Part shown: in pieces, positions 16,336 to 26,552 of the stretch
Layout of the letters: every line of letters starts with the position of its first letter
How positions within the stretch are numbered: the stretch's first letter is position 1
Assembly: GCA_002840735.1 (NCBI GenBank)
Contig: PHBY01000024.1
Location: 1-36,902 of the forward strand
DNA length: 36,902 nucleotides
Direction: 5' to 3'
From: Chloroflexi bacterium HGW-Chloroflexi-2
GTDB lineage: Bacteria; Chloroflexota; Anaerolineae; Anaerolineales; Anaerolineaceae
Made by a program: the position numbers and the translations under genes
The notes under the pieces: model-generated
Database searches by the model: none
The model's input: the letters and a program-made list of their open reading frames with translations, nothing else
What the model was told of the DNA's origin: nothing

Positions 16336-16977
16336 CTAACTCCAGCATTTGTGTTTATTCAGTAATTCACTTGTTTTTTCAATATCTCCCTTTTTTATGG
16401 CACTGATAATCTCAATATGTTGGTTCAAAGATTCATTGAGTGAAATGTATCCTTGCCTAGAATTTAGAAAAAAGTATCTCCTCAGCCTACTGCTAATAGG
16501 TTTCCACATTTCGTTAAGTAAGTGATTATTTGAATTTACAACTAAAGATTCATGAAATTGAAAATCTAATGTCAAAAAGTAAGAAAGATCTGATTTCCTG
16601 TTTGCTTCCTTCATTTCATCAAGAATTTGGTCAAATTCCTCTAGTAAACTTGGATTATTATGGCTTTTTTCAATTATTAATTTAGCTGCCAATTTTTCAA
16701 CAACCATTCTACAAGATCGTAATTCCTCAATGTCTTTTTCTGTAAGTTGAGACACCACTGCGCCTTTATATGGTATGTGTTCAACCAATCCTCGACCTTC
16801 AAGTTCCTGAATGGCTTCACGGATAGGACCACGACTTACACCAAATTTTTCACTAATTTCAGTTTCGATTAGTCTATCTCCTGGCTTTAAAAGTAATTTG
16901 ATTATTGATTCTTCGAGCATGTTAAAAACACTATCTCGTAATGGGTTTTTACTTATTAATGAAGTCTGTAAATTCAT
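16336..16977 (-). CDS. GntR/FadR-family (FCD domain) transcription regulator
   Basis: A 213-residue regulator. The winged helix-turn-helix is clear at about residues 30-75 (GDRLIETEISEKFGVSRGPI, then REAIQELEGRGLVEHIPYKGAVV). The C-terminal helical FCD ligand domain has the metal or ligand residues expected in LDFQFHESLVVNSNN and the later LNQHIEIISAIKKGD. It is the first gene of the catabolic locus and is preceded by a promoter with a perfect palindrome (17041-17102), suggesting autoregulation. The effector is likely an amino or keto acid handled by the neighbouring enzymes. Confidence 0.92.
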   Translation of the reverse strand: MNLQTSLISKNPLRDSVFNMLEESIIKLLLKPGDRLIETEISEKFGVSRGPIREAIQELEGRGLVEHIPYKGAVVSQLTEKDIEELRSCRMVVEKLAAKLIIEKSHNNPSLLEEFDQILDEMKEANRKSDLSYFLTLDFQFHESLVVNSNNHLLNEMWKPISSRLRRYFFLNSRQGYISLNESLNQHIEIISAIKKGDIEKTSELLNKHKCWS

Positions 16978-17040
16978 TTGTGTCCTTAATGAATAATAGA
17001 ATTTTGTAATTTAGTGTCTGGAAAAAAAGAAGGAAGAAAA

Positions 17041-17102
17041 ATTGTTAACAGTTAACAATAAATCGTTAACAATATAATAGCTATTATAAATACATTTGTC
17101 AA
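17041..17102 (-). promoter_or_regulatory. Promoter and palindromic operator of the gntR gene
   Basis: On the minus strand TTGACA (17102-17097) and TATTAT (17079-17074) are separated by exactly 17 bases, a near-consensus sigma70 promoter. Directly downstream lies a half-site GTTAACAAT (17065-17073), then a perfect 9+1+9 palindrome, ATTGTTAAC-A-GTTAACAAT (17041-17059). Placement over the start of transcription is that of a repressor operator. Binding by the GntR protein encoded 64 bases further on is inferred. Confidence 0.75.
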
Positions 17103-17327
17103 CTATATTTTTCAAGAAATATAAAACGATCGAAATACTGTTTTTTCTCAATGGTAAAAAATTATTTACTTTAAATCTTGACTTACCCAAAATTATTTTG
17201 AATGATCAAGAGTAATTCTTTATTATGTTTCTCGGTAAAGATACAGAATCTCCACCACTTCACTAAGGTTTATCCTGATAAATGCTAAAAATCCTTTCTG
17301 TGATGTCCTTCCAGATATCACACATAA

Positions 17328-17354
17328 TGCCGACTCGCCCCCCTCGAGCCGGCA
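17328..17354 (+). terminator. C-loop hairpin downstream of hsdR
   Basis: Arms TGCCGACTCG (17328-17337) and CGAGCCGGCA (17345-17354) pair at nine of ten positions around CCCCCCT, then TTTGTTTAAAT. The loop and the outer TGCCG/CGGCA are the same as at 7069-7095, while the inner pairs differ (GTGCG/CGCAT versus ACTCG/CGAGC). It lies between the 3' end of hsdR and the gntR promoter. The rest of 16978-17415 holds only the promoter described above. Confidence 0.55.
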
Positions 17355-17415
17355 TTTGTTTAAATACCCAGAATTTGATTTTTCACCTCTTCATAACTTC
17401 TGAAGTTTATTCGTT

Positions 17416-20400
17416 TTAATCCTCTTTGATATCAAAACCGCCGCGGATGATAAAGTCTTTGAGTAGCTTTTCGATTTTGATGCTCAGCCGGAATGCCGGG
17501 ATACTCGTACCCTCTACCGCTTCAAAGTAGGCTTTTGCTACGTCCCTGTCTACTGTTTTCTTCAGGTCGTCGAACCTGCCATATTCATTGATGTTTGCTT
17601 CGGTAGGACCAACATTCATAAGATTTTCCAGCTTTGGAATATCAACCCCTAGAGCATTAGCTAATTGGCGGACTTGCTCGTTCTTAGCACGAAACTGATA
17701 TTCAGTGATGTAGTCCCTGAAAGGCTTACCGTCCTCGATTTCAGCATTTCCGCTTTGAACATCATGGATAAAGATGTTCGCGTACTTTTGTTCTTCCTGG
17801 GTAAGGGTTGCAAAAGATTTATGCAGCTCGTCCAGAGTTGCCTGAAGCAGCTCTTGGTCAATATCATCTTGGCGCAACACTTTGAGATATTTCTCAAAAC
17901 GCGAGTTCATGTAATTAGTATCAATTCTGCCAGTATCGATGGCTACAAGATAGCCATCAATATCGAATGGGATGTCACCGCTGCCGCCGTCACCTGCTTC
18001 TGTAAATAGCTCTTTGTAACGTAATGCTAAGATCAGATAGGTGTTCTCGTCGTATATCATTTCCATGACTTTTTTCGGATTCTTAAAAGTATAGATTCGT
18101 TGCTTCCAGGTGAAACCTTGAATCTTTGCGGCTTCCAGATAATCATTAAGACTACTGAACAGCTTAGCGAACCTGCCACACTCGTCTAAATCGTCTGGCA
18201 GGCGGGAAAAATCCGAGATGCCAACCACAGTAAACAGACGTGAAATATCTGCGAAGATTTGATTCATCTTCTCCAGGTTGTAGTCCAGATGTTCCACAAA
18301 CAATCCAAGTGGCTTATTGCCTGAGTATAAAGCTACCGCTTTGTTTATGTTTCTTTCCATTGTGTTTGGATACCGGTAGTATCGAATCGTGCCAAAAGGC
18401 TTATCTGGACCAAACAATCGGTTCGTGCGAGAAAACGCCTGAATGATGTTCTCGTATTTGAGCAACTTATCCATGTATAGTGTGTTCACCCACTTGGAAT
18501 CAAATCCCGTGAGCATTTGATCTACAACAATCAACAGATCAATTTGTTTTTCAGGGGTTCGTTCGATACGTTCATAAGGCTTTTTGTGTGCCAGGCGCGA
18601 GGCTATATCCTTTTTAAATTTTCCGTGATTTGCTAATGTAAAGTCCTGCTCATACCTTGCATTGTAATCTTCCAGAATCTCAACCAAGCCATCTTCCTTG
18701 AACTTCACACCACCGTTATTGTCGATATACGGATCAAACAGCGCAGTAATTTTTAAATCAGGTTTTGAGTCTCTAAAGAGCCTGTAATAGTCTATGGCTT
18801 CCGGAATACTACTCGTAGCAAAAATCGCATGAAACTTCGAGGCATGGCTCAATCGCAACCAGTTATCCAAAATGTCCTGTATAACCATTTTATGGTGTTC
18901 GGCACGCTTATACTGTTCTCTCGGCAGATAGTCTTCAATGCCTTTGATGTATTTTCCACTCTTTTCACGGTATCCGGCCATTTTGACTTTGACAGTATCC
19001 ATGTAGTAGTAATATTTTTTCGATTTCTCCAGATCTTTAATCGCTTCTTCTTCTGTAGCAGCATTCGCCATCTTCAGTGACACCGCTTTTCGCAGATCGA
19101 TGTCCCTATATGTCAATACCTTATACGGATCGAAGCCAAGCACATTCCCATCACGAATGCCGTCGGCGATGCTATAGCGGTGTAGCTCATTACCAAAGAC
19201 GGTTGAAGTCGTATTCATCTTTTTCTGGTTTTCCTTCTGAATTGGTGTGCCAGTAAATCCAAAAAATACGGCACCAGGGAAGGACTGTTTAACAGTGATC
19301 AACATTTCACCAAATGTAGAGCGATGTGCTTCATCCACAATGAACACGATCCGCTTGGAGTTCATTGATTCAATATCAGCAGAATTTAATCCGCCTTCTT
19401 CATCCTTTATATTGCTCATCTTTTGAATAGATGTGACGATTAGGGTGTCGGCAGGGTTCTTACTTTTCAGCTTCGTGATGAGAGCGTGAGTGTCTTCAGT
19501 CGCTTGTACTTCTTCATTGTCCTCGGCGAAAGCACGAAACTCTCGAAGCGACTGCGTACCAAGCTCAATCCTGTCGACCAGGAAGATAACCTTATCGGCA
19601 TCCTTCGAATTAGCAATCAGCTGGGCAGACTTAAAGCTTGTCATCGTTTTACCAGAGCCTGTTGTGTGCCAAATATAACCCCCAAGCTGCTGTTTATCAC
19701 GCCAATCAATCTTTGAGACACGGTCAGAGATTGCATTGGCAGCATAATACTGATAACTACGCATGACCTTAAGTACGCTATCCGAATCATCAGCAACCGT
19801 ATAAAAACCGATCATCTGATGCGCCATTGGAATCGACAAAAGATAGGTCGCGATATCTCTCCAATTGTTGATCAGCTCGTTATTAAAATCAGCCCAATGG
19901 AAATAAAAGTCCCTATTAAAGACACCATCAGGTCCGGGGTTAGCAAAATAAACCGTTTCTTCAGGCTGCATCGCCACAAATATCTGCACCAAAGAAAAGA
20001 TCCCTGTGAAGATTCCCTCATTGGAGTACTTTTCAATCTGGTAATGAGCCTGACTCACAGGAATGCCACTCTTTTTCAGTTCCAAATGAAACACCGGCAT
20101 GCCATTAATGAGCAGCATCAAATCGCCCCGACGGTCATTCAGAATTTTCGATTTAGATTTATATTTAGGCTGCTGGGCTATTTGATATCGACTTTGCCCA
20201 GCGGCAATTTCGCGGCGGTCATAAATCTTGAGGCTCACTTCTTTGCCAAGATGGAAAGGATCATTAGGGTTATCTCGGGTAATGGAGACTGTCTTGCCAT
20301 TAATAAAACCATTGAGCTTTAAGGGAGTACGAAGAGCCAAAACTTGCTCAAGAATCTGCTGCATCTCCGTATCTGTCAAAGGAGCATCATTCAACCGATC

Positions 20401-20550
20401 TATACCACGATTATTTTCAAACAGAATATTCGCCCAGTTTTTGAGCAATTCTTCTTCTGTCGGATATTTGAGAACCTGATTTTCCCAACCTTTATTTTGT
20501 AAGGCAGCAATCATGGCAGCTTCAAATTCTGCTTCGGTTTTAAATATCAT
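17416..20550 (-). CDS. hsdR: Type I restriction enzyme, HsdR motor/nuclease subunit
   Basis: A 1044-residue subunit of normal length. The N-terminal nuclease (about residues 50-200) shows a D...ExK arrangement in RRGDLMLLINGMPVFHLELKKSG. The translocase has Walker A HTTGSGKTM, a DEAH box in FIVDEAHRST, motif III FGFTGTPIQ and motif VI QAFSRTNRL. A helical C-terminal domain for contact with the methylase follows, ending FIIRGGFDIKED. It cleaves unmodified DNA at a distance after ATP-driven translocation, in complex with HsdM and HsdS. Its gene starts 17 bases after the hsdS stop, so the three genes form one operon. No frameshift or missing key motif is seen, so the system is probably active. 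Confidence 0.96.
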   Translation of the reverse strand: MIFKTEAEFEAAMIAALQNKGWENQVLKYPTEEELLKNWANILFENNRGIDRLNDAPLTDTEMQQILEQVLALRTPLKLNGFINGKTVSITRDNPNDPFHLGKEVSLKIYDRREIAAGQSRYQIAQQPKYKSKSKILNDRRGDLMLLINGMPVFHLELKKSGIPVSQAHYQIEKYSNEGIFTGIFSLVQIFVAMQPEETVYFANPGPDGVFNRDFYFHWADFNNELINNWRDIATYLLSIPMAHQMIGFYTVADDSDSVLKVMRSYQYYAANAISDRVSKIDWRDKQQLGGYIWHTTGSGKTMTSFKSAQLIANSKDADKVIFLVDRIELGTQSLREFRAFAEDNEEVQATEDTHALITKLKSKNPADTLIVTSIQKMSNIKDEEGGLNSADIESMNSKRIVFIVDEAHRSTFGEMLITVKQSFPGAVFFGFTGTPIQKENQKKMNTTSTVFGNELHRYSIADGIRDGNVLGFDPYKVLTYRDIDLRKAVSLKMANAATEEEAIKDLEKSKKYYYYMDTVKVKMAGYREKSGKYIKGIEDYLPREQYKRAEHHKMVIQDILDNWLRLSHASKFHAIFATSSIPEAIDYYRLFRDSKPDLKITALFDPYIDNNGGVKFKEDGLVEILEDYNARYEQDFTLANHGKFKKDIASRLAHKKPYERIERTPEKQIDLLIVVDQMLTGFDSKWVNTLYMDKLLKYENIIQAFSRTNRLFGPDKPFGTIRYYRYPNTMERNINKAVALYSGNKPLGLFVEHLDYNLEKMNQIFADISRLFTVVGISDFSRLPDDLDECGRFAKLFSSLNDYLEAAKIQGFTWKQRIYTFKNPKKVMEMIYDENTYLILALRYKELFTEAGDGGSGDIPFDIDGYLVAIDTGRIDTNYMNSRFEKYLKVLRQDDIDQELLQATLDELHKSFATLTQEEQKYANIFIHDVQSGNAEIEDGKPFRDYITEYQFRAKNEQVRQLANALGVDIPKLENLMNVGPTEANINEYGRFDDLKKTVDRDVAKAYFEAVEGTSIPAFRLSIKIEKLLKDFIIRGGFDIKED

Positions 20551-20567
20551 ATAATGACGTTCCTTTC

Positions 20568-21755
20568 TTAGATAAACATCTTCTCAAGACAAGCTTTTTT
20601 AATATTATGCAATTTTTCCAGCTTACACTGATGAAGGGTGATGAGGTTGTCGAGGCTATGAAAATAAGTCCCGATTTTTGCTTGCTCATCTTGGTTCGGA
20701 ATCGAAATGCTAAAAGTTGAGAATTTTGAAATCCAGTGCCGCTCGTGGTTTTGAGGTGTGTAATTAAAATTTTTCAATGTATATAAAGCAAAATAGAAAT
20801 CATCTTGTTCATCCCTTAGTGTAAGCAATTTCATCGCTGAACTCTTAACTTTAAAAGGAAAATCAACAATATGCGAGGAAGTAGTGAAGTCATCAAAGAT
20901 AATGACTGGGTTTTTTTTATCAGCCATTTTTATCCCGTAATCTTCATCAGTGTAGCCTAGAATAAAGCTCTGTCCAGCGGTCAAAACAGGAGTCAAATAC
21001 TCATTAGAATATTCTGTGCTATTTACAATATAACTAGTTGGTTGTTCATATTTTAATATTTCACCCAACTTACGCTGTTCCCAGGCATAAGTAAATCCAG
21101 CGAATCGAATTTCAGGAACGTTTCTTCCGTTTTTTGGAAACATTTTTTCAAGCATTGCTTTTTTAACATTTTTTAGTTTCATTACCTTACTCTGATGAAG
21201 GTTGATAAGGTTGTCTAGCTCTAAAAGAAATGCCGATATTCTATCCTGTTCTTCGTTTTGAGGCACAGCTATTGTCACAGTTTTATATGCTTCAAAGGAA
21301 ATGTTCAGCAATCCATCCATCCGTGCCCCAGAAGAAACTAGACGTTTTAATTGCTTATCTATCCGTGGATCGTTCAATTCTCTTGCTATGAAATCTGGAT
21401 TATTATGACCAACATCAAAACAGTGATAAACAAAAGGAATCCTTGCTTCATCTACTTTTAGATCAAAGCATGCGCCATATTGTCTGTACTTTGATGCCCC
21501 ATGATTATACGCAAGTTCTCCTTTCCTAAGTAGAATATATTTTGTTAAACTCTGTCCAGCATTGTCACTGGAGTATTTTTCTGATTGATTTATAAAACCA
21601 CTTGCCGCTGATATCATCATAACTGGCGCAGTGGATTCAGAGTCCGTTCTAGAGATTGCCGTTACGAGACTACCCAACTCACGCTGTTCCCAAGCGTCGG
21701 TGAAGCCTTTGAACCGAATTGCAGGTACTTTTGCTTTATCAGGCATTTCACTCAC
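20568..21755 (-). CDS. hsdS: Type I restriction-modification specificity subunit HsdS
   Basis: A 395-residue specificity subunit with two target-recognition domains, each followed by a conserved helix. The protein has an internal duplication: [15 protein letters not shown] near residue 14 is repeated as [15 protein letters not shown] near 217, and [20 protein letters not shown] near 176-195 is repeated as [20 protein letters not shown] near the end. The two recognition halves differ from each other, so the site is bipartite and asymmetric. The gene overlaps the end of hsdM by eight bases. The near-identical repeats could allow domain swapping by recombination. Confidence 0.95.
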   Translation of the reverse strand: MSEMPDKAKVPAIRFKGFTDAWEQRELGSLVTAISRTDSESTAPVMMISAASGFINQSEKYSSDNAGQSLTKYILLRKGELAYNHGASKYRQYGACFDLKVDEARIPFVYHCFDVGHNNPDFIARELNDPRIDKQLKRLVSSGARMDGLLNISFEAYKTVTIAVPQNEEQDRISAFLLELDNLINLHQSKVMKLKNVKKAMLEKMFPKNGRNVPEIRFAGFTYAWEQRKLGEILKYEQPTSYIVNSTEYSNEYLTPVLTAGQSFILGYTDEDYGIKMADKKNPVIIFDDFTTSSHIVDFPFKVKSSAMKLLTLRDEQDDFYFALYTLKNFNYTPQNHERHWISKFSTFSISIPNQDEQAKIGTYFHSLDNLITLHQCKLEKLHNIKKACLEKMFI

Positions 21756-24333
21756 CTCCCAACAAGGTTTTTAGCTCAGCCAGACCCTTAATATCCACAT
21801 CGCTACCTGTAAGCTGTTCAATCATGGACGAAAGAGTTGCTTCTGTCTCTTCAATTTGGTCTTCCACATCCGCGAAGGTAATTGCGTATTTATCAGCAAG
21901 AGCCTGCACCTTGGCTGCGAGTTTGTCGAGGATGACTTCAGGCATCTGTCGTAATTCCACGATCAATGGAGTAATCCATTTTAACGCCAACAAAGAGTAG
22001 ACTTTATCGTCTGCCAGGTTTTCAATGGTTTCTTTTGTGAGTAAGTGCAGTTTTGTTGAATCAGTCTTAATGACTTTCTTAAGTTCCTTTTCCTCATCGA
22101 GCAGGCACATCACTTTAATGATCTTACCTTCTGGGTTGTTTTCGGTGTAGTCTGCAGCATCGTGCCCCTTGAGCAGATCTTTAGCCCTTTTAATTAACGG
22201 GCTTGCCAGAAATGCGCTGTTATCGTCATTCAAAACATCGGTCAATTCTTCTATTTCTTCTTCCGTCAATGAATCAAGGATTTCTTGTTGCTCGGCTGTA
22301 ACCTGCGTGAGGCGTTCTTCTTTTTCTTTTAGGGTTGTCGCTTCATTGTGGAGCAGCGAATCTTGCACCAGGTCAAATGGGATGATTCTGCCCAGCCAGC
22401 CTTCTTGAACTTCAACATCATTTCCATTCTTTTTCTTAATAACCATATTAGGGTCAACTTTTTTAGTAGCCCCGAAACCTTCTGTTTGAATCATTTCTAA
22501 GTCAACGGATATCTTGATCCAGGCATCATTAAAGAGCTGATAGGCATTGTATTCATCCACCAGCGGTACAGATTCCAGACGATTAAAAATTTCATTGCTA
22601 AGCTTAGTCTCTTCCTTGGAGATACTCAAAGTATTCATACCTACCACAAGATCACTGTACAGCTCAGCATCAAAACCTTCGAAAGCCTTCGCGTATTGTT
22701 CTTTGAAAGAGACTACATTCGGATGGTTTTTGATGATATCTTTGACATTACCCGCTGCAATATGTACATGTTCACCAGGGTCATTCGTAAACAAATCCGC
22801 CTTCAGCTCAGTGAAAGTCTGCCAATAAGCAGAGAGTTCCTCAATTTCCTTTTTGGGTATACCCCCAAACATGGAAGCGTAAATATCCCAACTTTCAGGA
22901 GCCTCGGAAGAATCCACATATCGTGGAATGTTGAGATTGTATTCATTCTTTCGAATCTCATCACGACTAACTACACGAGCAAACTTTGACACATCTTTAC
23001 GATCAGCTACCGTATCGGAGATTCGTTTTATATCCGAGGCTTTAAGCATGTTATTTTTGCCGACCTTCGTAAAACCCTTTGATGCGTCGATAATCAGCAC
23101 GTTAGTATTTTCACGTTTTTGTTTAAGCACCATAATAATGGTTGGTATTCCTGTGCCGTAAAAGATATTGGCCGGCAGTCCAATGACGACATCGATATGA
23201 TTGTTCTCGATCAGGTTCTTACGAATAGCACCTTCTTCACCACCTCGGAATAAAACACCGTGGGGAAGAACGATGGCCATGATACCATTCGGCTTTACGT
23301 GAAAAAGGTCGTGCAGTAAAAAGGCATAGTCTGCTTTCCCTTTTGGTGCCAGACCAAAACGGGCATAACGCGGGTCAGTCTCTTTGCCTTCTGGGTCCCA
23401 TTGTTGCGAATAGGGTGGATTGGAAACAACCGCGTCCACATACAGCGGGTTATAAGTGCCGACCGGGTCACTATCTTCAAAATATGGCCAATCGTCCTCC
23501 AAGGTATCGCCGTTGCGTGTCGTAATATTTGAAGGCAAAATACCACGCATGACCAGATTCATACGGGTAAGGTTATAAGTGTTTTGTTTCAGCTCTTGGG
23601 CGTAGTATTTGATGTTGTCATCATCATCGATGTGTTTGGCAACGCTGCGCCCAATATTAATGAGCAGGCTCCCCGAACCGCTTGTCGGATCGTAGATCTG
23701 GATTTCCTTACGATCTTTTAGGTGATCAGCGACGATTTCGCTCATCAAAAGCGATACTTCATGGGGGGTGTAGAATTCACCGGCTTTTTTACCTGCGTTA
23801 GCTGCAAAGTTGGAAATGAGATATTCGTATATGAAACCTAAGACATCATAGTCCTGTTTGCCGTCCATCGGGATATCTTTAATCAGCTGAATGAGATCAC
23901 TGATAGCTTTCGTCTGTGAGCCGGAGCTCTCGCCTAGCTTGGATAAACCTGTTTGCAGGGTCTCAAAAATGTTGTTAAAGACTTTTTTGTAATTGCTATC
24001 AATTAGGCGGTTGAAAGCAGAGAGCGCATCACGCACATTGGAAACGTCAAAATCTTTGCCTAATGATAGCCAGGTAGAAAGCAAGTCTTTATAGGCAATG
24101 AAATAGCCGATATTGCCCTGAATATACTTGACAGTTTCAGTATCTTCTTCGCTTAATTGCTTGATCTCCTCAATTGTAGCGCCTTTGCTTAGCATGAAGC
24201 GGATTTCTTTATCCGATAGGAATTTATAAAAGATAAAGCCAAGAATGTAGTCCTTGTATTCATTGGCCTCTATTTTGGAACGCATCTTATTTGCAGATTC
24301 CCATATTTTATTTGCAAGTTGTTGCTTATTCAT
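21748..24333 (-). CDS. hsdM: Type I restriction-modification DNA adenine methylase HsdM
   Basis: An 861-residue N6-adenine methyltransferase. The N-terminal helical domain covers about residues 5-150 ([35 protein letters not shown]). The catalytic domain has the SAM-binding [12 protein letters not shown] (about 215-226) and the catalytic NPPYSQQW (about 307-314). A long C-terminal extension (about 490-861), rich in Glu and Lys, makes it clearly longer than classic 500-residue HsdM proteins, as in one subfamily found with this kind of HsdS. First gene of the hsdMSR operon. Confidence 0.95.
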   Translation of the reverse strand: MNKQQLANKIWESANKMRSKIEANEYKDYILGFIFYKFLSDKEIRFMLSKGATIEEIKQLSEEDTETVKYIQGNIGYFIAYKDLLSTWLSLGKDFDVSNVRDALSAFNRLIDSNYKKVFNNIFETLQTGLSKLGESSGSQTKAISDLIQLIKDIPMDGKQDYDVLGFIYEYLISNFAANAGKKAGEFYTPHEVSLLMSEIVADHLKDRKEIQIYDPTSGSGSLLINIGRSVAKHIDDDDNIKYYAQELKQNTYNLTRMNLVMRGILPSNITTRNGDTLEDDWPYFEDSDPVGTYNPLYVDAVVSNPPYSQQWDPEGKETDPRYARFGLAPKGKADYAFLLHDLFHVKPNGIMAIVLPHGVLFRGGEEGAIRKNLIENNHIDVVIGLPANIFYGTGIPTIIMVLKQKRENTNVLIIDASKGFTKVGKNNMLKASDIKRISDTVADRKDVSKFARVVSRDEIRKNEYNLNIPRYVDSSEAPESWDIYASMFGGIPKKEIEELSAYWQTFTELKADLFTNDPGEHVHIAAGNVKDIIKNHPNVVSFKEQYAKAFEGFDAELYSDLVVGMNTLSISKEETKLSNEIFNRLESVPLVDEYNAYQLFNDAWIKISVDLEMIQTEGFGATKKVDPNMVIKKKNGNDVEVQEGWLGRIIPFDLVQDSLLHNEATTLKEKEERLTQVTAEQQEILDSLTEEEIEELTDVLNDDNSAFLASPLIKRAKDLLKGHDAADYTENNPEGKIIKVMCLLDEEKELKKVIKTDSTKLHLLTKETIENLADDKVYSLLALKWITPLIVELRQMPEVILDKLAAKVQALADKYAITFADVEDQIEETEATLSSMIEQLTGSDVDIKGLAELKTLLGGE

Positions 24334-24369
24334 TAATGTAACCTCACTTTCAAAATAAGAGAATCACTG

Positions 24370-24456
24370 TTATGCGTTCTCATCGTCTTCATCATTAAAA
24401 GTCTCGAACAGATCCTCAACCAAGCTGTCGAGCACAGTGGCTATTATTATTATCAA
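24370..24456 (-). CDS. Possible 28-codon ORF upstream of hsdM
   Basis: Starting at a TTG with GAAGGGAAA before it, the ORF reads IIIIATVLDSLVEDLFETFN followed by DEDDENA. The acidic C-terminal end looks protein-like, but no longer reading frame continues upstream, so this may be the remnant of a decayed gene or a small regulatory leader of the hsd operon. No function can be assigned. Confidence 0.25.
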   Translation of the reverse strand: MIIIIATVLDSLVEDLFETFNDEDDENA

Positions 24457-24609
24457 GCATTTCCCTTCGATGTTTGTTCTTCATTTACTCAATTATTTTA
24501 TAGTCTCAATGATCTAAGAAGCAGGCATGGCTATCCTCCTCTTGTGCATGCGGTGGAGACTGTGTTAATTATAGGAGTATAGAAGAATGAGGGCAAGCAA
24601 AATAGTAGA

Positions 24610-24671
24610 GGCGCAAGCAGGCGGTAATTTACACAGCCTTTTGCCAGTTACATCTTTCCGCCTGCTTCGCC
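24610..24671. other. Strong 14-bp hairpin in the hsdM upstream spacer
   Basis: GGCG-C-AAGCAGGCGG (24610-24624) pairs with CCGCCTGCTTCGCC (24658-24671), 14 base pairs with one bulged C and a 33-base loop. It lies in the roughly 490-base gap between the divergent hsdM and small-protein genes, where nothing else is clearly visible. No T tract follows, so it is not a standard terminator; an operator or a remnant inverted repeat is possible. Confidence 0.5.
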
Positions 24672-24825
24672 CTTTCCTGATAAAAAACATCAGAATCAAT
24701 AAAATCACCCAACACATCTTAACAGAACTTAATTAATAATTCACGCAATAGAATGAATCTTAATATTTTCCAGATTTCTTGCAATTATACTAGAATATTT
24801 TTTCTATTTATCGTATAATGAAAAC

Positions 24826-25107
24826 GTGCCATCTTATCCCACCAAACTCCAACTCGCCTACCTCAAAAACCTATACTACTGGACCCGTATCTGCAAAGTC
24901 CTCGAAGAACCCTTCACCTTCACTTGGGAATACAAAATTGCAGAATTTTCTCCCACCAGAAAACAACAACGCATCGCCTCCTGGTGGCCAACCATCCACG
25001 AAGACTTCGCCGCCCTCGTCTTTGGTGGTTACATGATCGAAACCGAAAAAGACGGAACCAAATACTATCAGCTTACCGAAGCCGGAATCCAGGCTGGACA
25101 CTGGTGA
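24826..25107 (+). CDS. Small conserved-looking hypothetical protein
   Basis: A 93-residue protein starting at GTG (PSYPTKLQLAYLKNLYYW...). A TATAAT lies at about 24813-24818, only eight bases before the start, and no ribosome binding site is visible, so the message may be leaderless. The sequence is rich in aromatic residues and ends TKYYQLTEAGIQAGHW, which resembles the 'Y-x-L-T-x-x-G' end of small winged-helix proteins. A damaged copy of its last 36 codons lies at 26553-26660 with mostly synonymous changes, which supports the reading frame. The function is unknown. Confidence 0.65.
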   Translation: MPSYPTKLQLAYLKNLYYWTRICKVLEEPFTFTWEYKIAEFSPTRKQQRIASWWPTIHEDFAALVFGGYMIETEKDGTKYYQLTEAGIQAGHW

Positions 25108-25140
25108 TCAATTTTGAAATTATTTATAAGGAGATCTGAA

Positions 25141-26427
25141 GTGACTGAATCTGAAAAACTTAAGGATGTATATAAAATTAAAAAAATCTTAGATGAAATA
25201 GAATCATTAGATTCTTTTAGAAATAGTTTTCCAATAATCAAGCCGTATCTAAAAGCATTTAATGTTGATGTATCTACTATAGAAAAAGCATTTCAAGATT
25301 CATTAAACCTTATTCCAAAGATCAAGGAATTTTCAGAAATTCCAGATCGCTTTAATGATTTACTATCCACTAAAGGTTGGATTATGTTTGAAAGAATGAA
25401 CATTGAAATTGTAAAAGATGCAATAAAACAAGCAGAGCTAGGTAATTTTGAAAATGCAGATGAAATTCTAATTAGTTATTTTAACCCAGAGTTTGTTGAG
25501 AGAGAATTAAAAACAATGGCAACAGTAGCTGCTTTTCGGCCGAGAATGACCCTGGCTGAATTAGCACTTGAAGATTATCGAAATGAACGATACCATGCAT
25601 GCATTCCTGTATTGTTAGCTCAAATTGATGGATTAGTTAACGATTTACACGAGAAACGTATAGGTTTTTTTGCTGAAGGAGCTAAAATGGAAGCCTGGGA
25701 TTCAATCGCTGCTCATAGTAAAGGTTTAAACCAATTAACAAAAATATTTGGAAGTAGTAGAACTAAAACCTCATCTGAAGAAATTAGAATTCCATTTAGG
25801 CACGGCATAATGCATGGTCGTGATTTAGGATATGCTAATAAAACTGTTGCAGCAAAATCATGGGCTGCACTCTTTGCTGTGCGAGAATGGGCAATTAAAG
25901 TAGAACGTAACGAGTTAGGTGCGCCACCTGAAAAGCCTGAGTTAAGTTTTGGAGAAACAATCAATAGCATTGTTGAAATAAATAATGAAACAAAACGTTG
26001 GAAGAATTGGGAACCAAGAATTGTTAGTTTTGAAAATATTGGTATATCTCCTTCATCTGATAATTTCGGTGATTGCACTCCTGAAAAGGCAGTTTCAGAA
26101 TTCTTATTCTATTGGAAAAGAAAAAATTATGGATTCATGGGGAGATATATACCTAAGATTTTTATTGAGTACTCAGAGAAACCAATTGCTGCTCAAATCA
26201 GAGAAAATTTTGTACACAAAAATCTAATCGAATACACATTCAAAAGTATTGATCACACTATTCCATCATCAGCTAAACTTGTCATAAACATTATTGTCGA
26301 AATAGATGGAAAACTTGAAAATAAAGATATATCCATTAATGTGATTAATGAAAATTCAGAAGGTGAGTATGTGGCTTATGGTAACCCAAAAGGAAAATGG
26401 GTCATTTTTAATTGGAATTCAATATGA
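25141..26427 (+). CDS. HEPN-like and NTF2-like two-domain protein
   Basis: A 428-residue AT-rich gene. I chose GTG 25141 because AAGGAG lies seven bases before it; the frame is open further upstream only from a weak TTG. Residues about 135-260 contain IPFRHGIMHGRDLGYAN, whose R220-x4-H225 fits the R-x4-6-H motif of HEPN ribonuclease or RNA-binding domains. Residues about 320-428 (TPEKAVSEFLFYWKRKNYGF through GKWVIFNWNSI) look like an NTF2-like domain. HEPN proteins are frequent in antiviral and toxin systems, and this one sits beside a type I restriction operon, so a defence role is plausible but unproven. It lies between two copies of the same 108-bp segment. Confidence 0.7.
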   Translation: MTESEKLKDVYKIKKILDEIESLDSFRNSFPIIKPYLKAFNVDVSTIEKAFQDSLNLIPKIKEFSEIPDRFNDLLSTKGWIMFERMNIEIVKDAIKQAELGNFENADEILISYFNPEFVERELKTMATVAAFRPRMTLAELALEDYRNERYHACIPVLLAQIDGLVNDLHEKRIGFFAEGAKMEAWDSIAAHSKGLNQLTKIFGSSRTKTSSEEIRIPFRHGIMHGRDLGYANKTVAAKSWAALFAVREWAIKVERNELGAPPEKPELSFGETINSIVEINNETKRWKNWEPRIVSFENIGISPSSDNFGDCTPEKAVSEFLFYWKRKNYGFMGRYIPKIFIEYSEKPIAAQIRENFVHKNLIEYTFKSIDHTIPSSAKLVINIIVEIDGKLENKDISINVINENSEGEYVAYGNPKGKWVIFNWNSI

Positions 26428-26552
26428 TTCTATTAAAAGCCAATTTCTGATCATTAGATGAATGGTAGCCAACCCACCACCACCATATCACTGTAAGGGC
26501 ATAGCTTTCACGACCTTCGAATGCTATCCCCCCTGACCGCTAAATCCTACCT

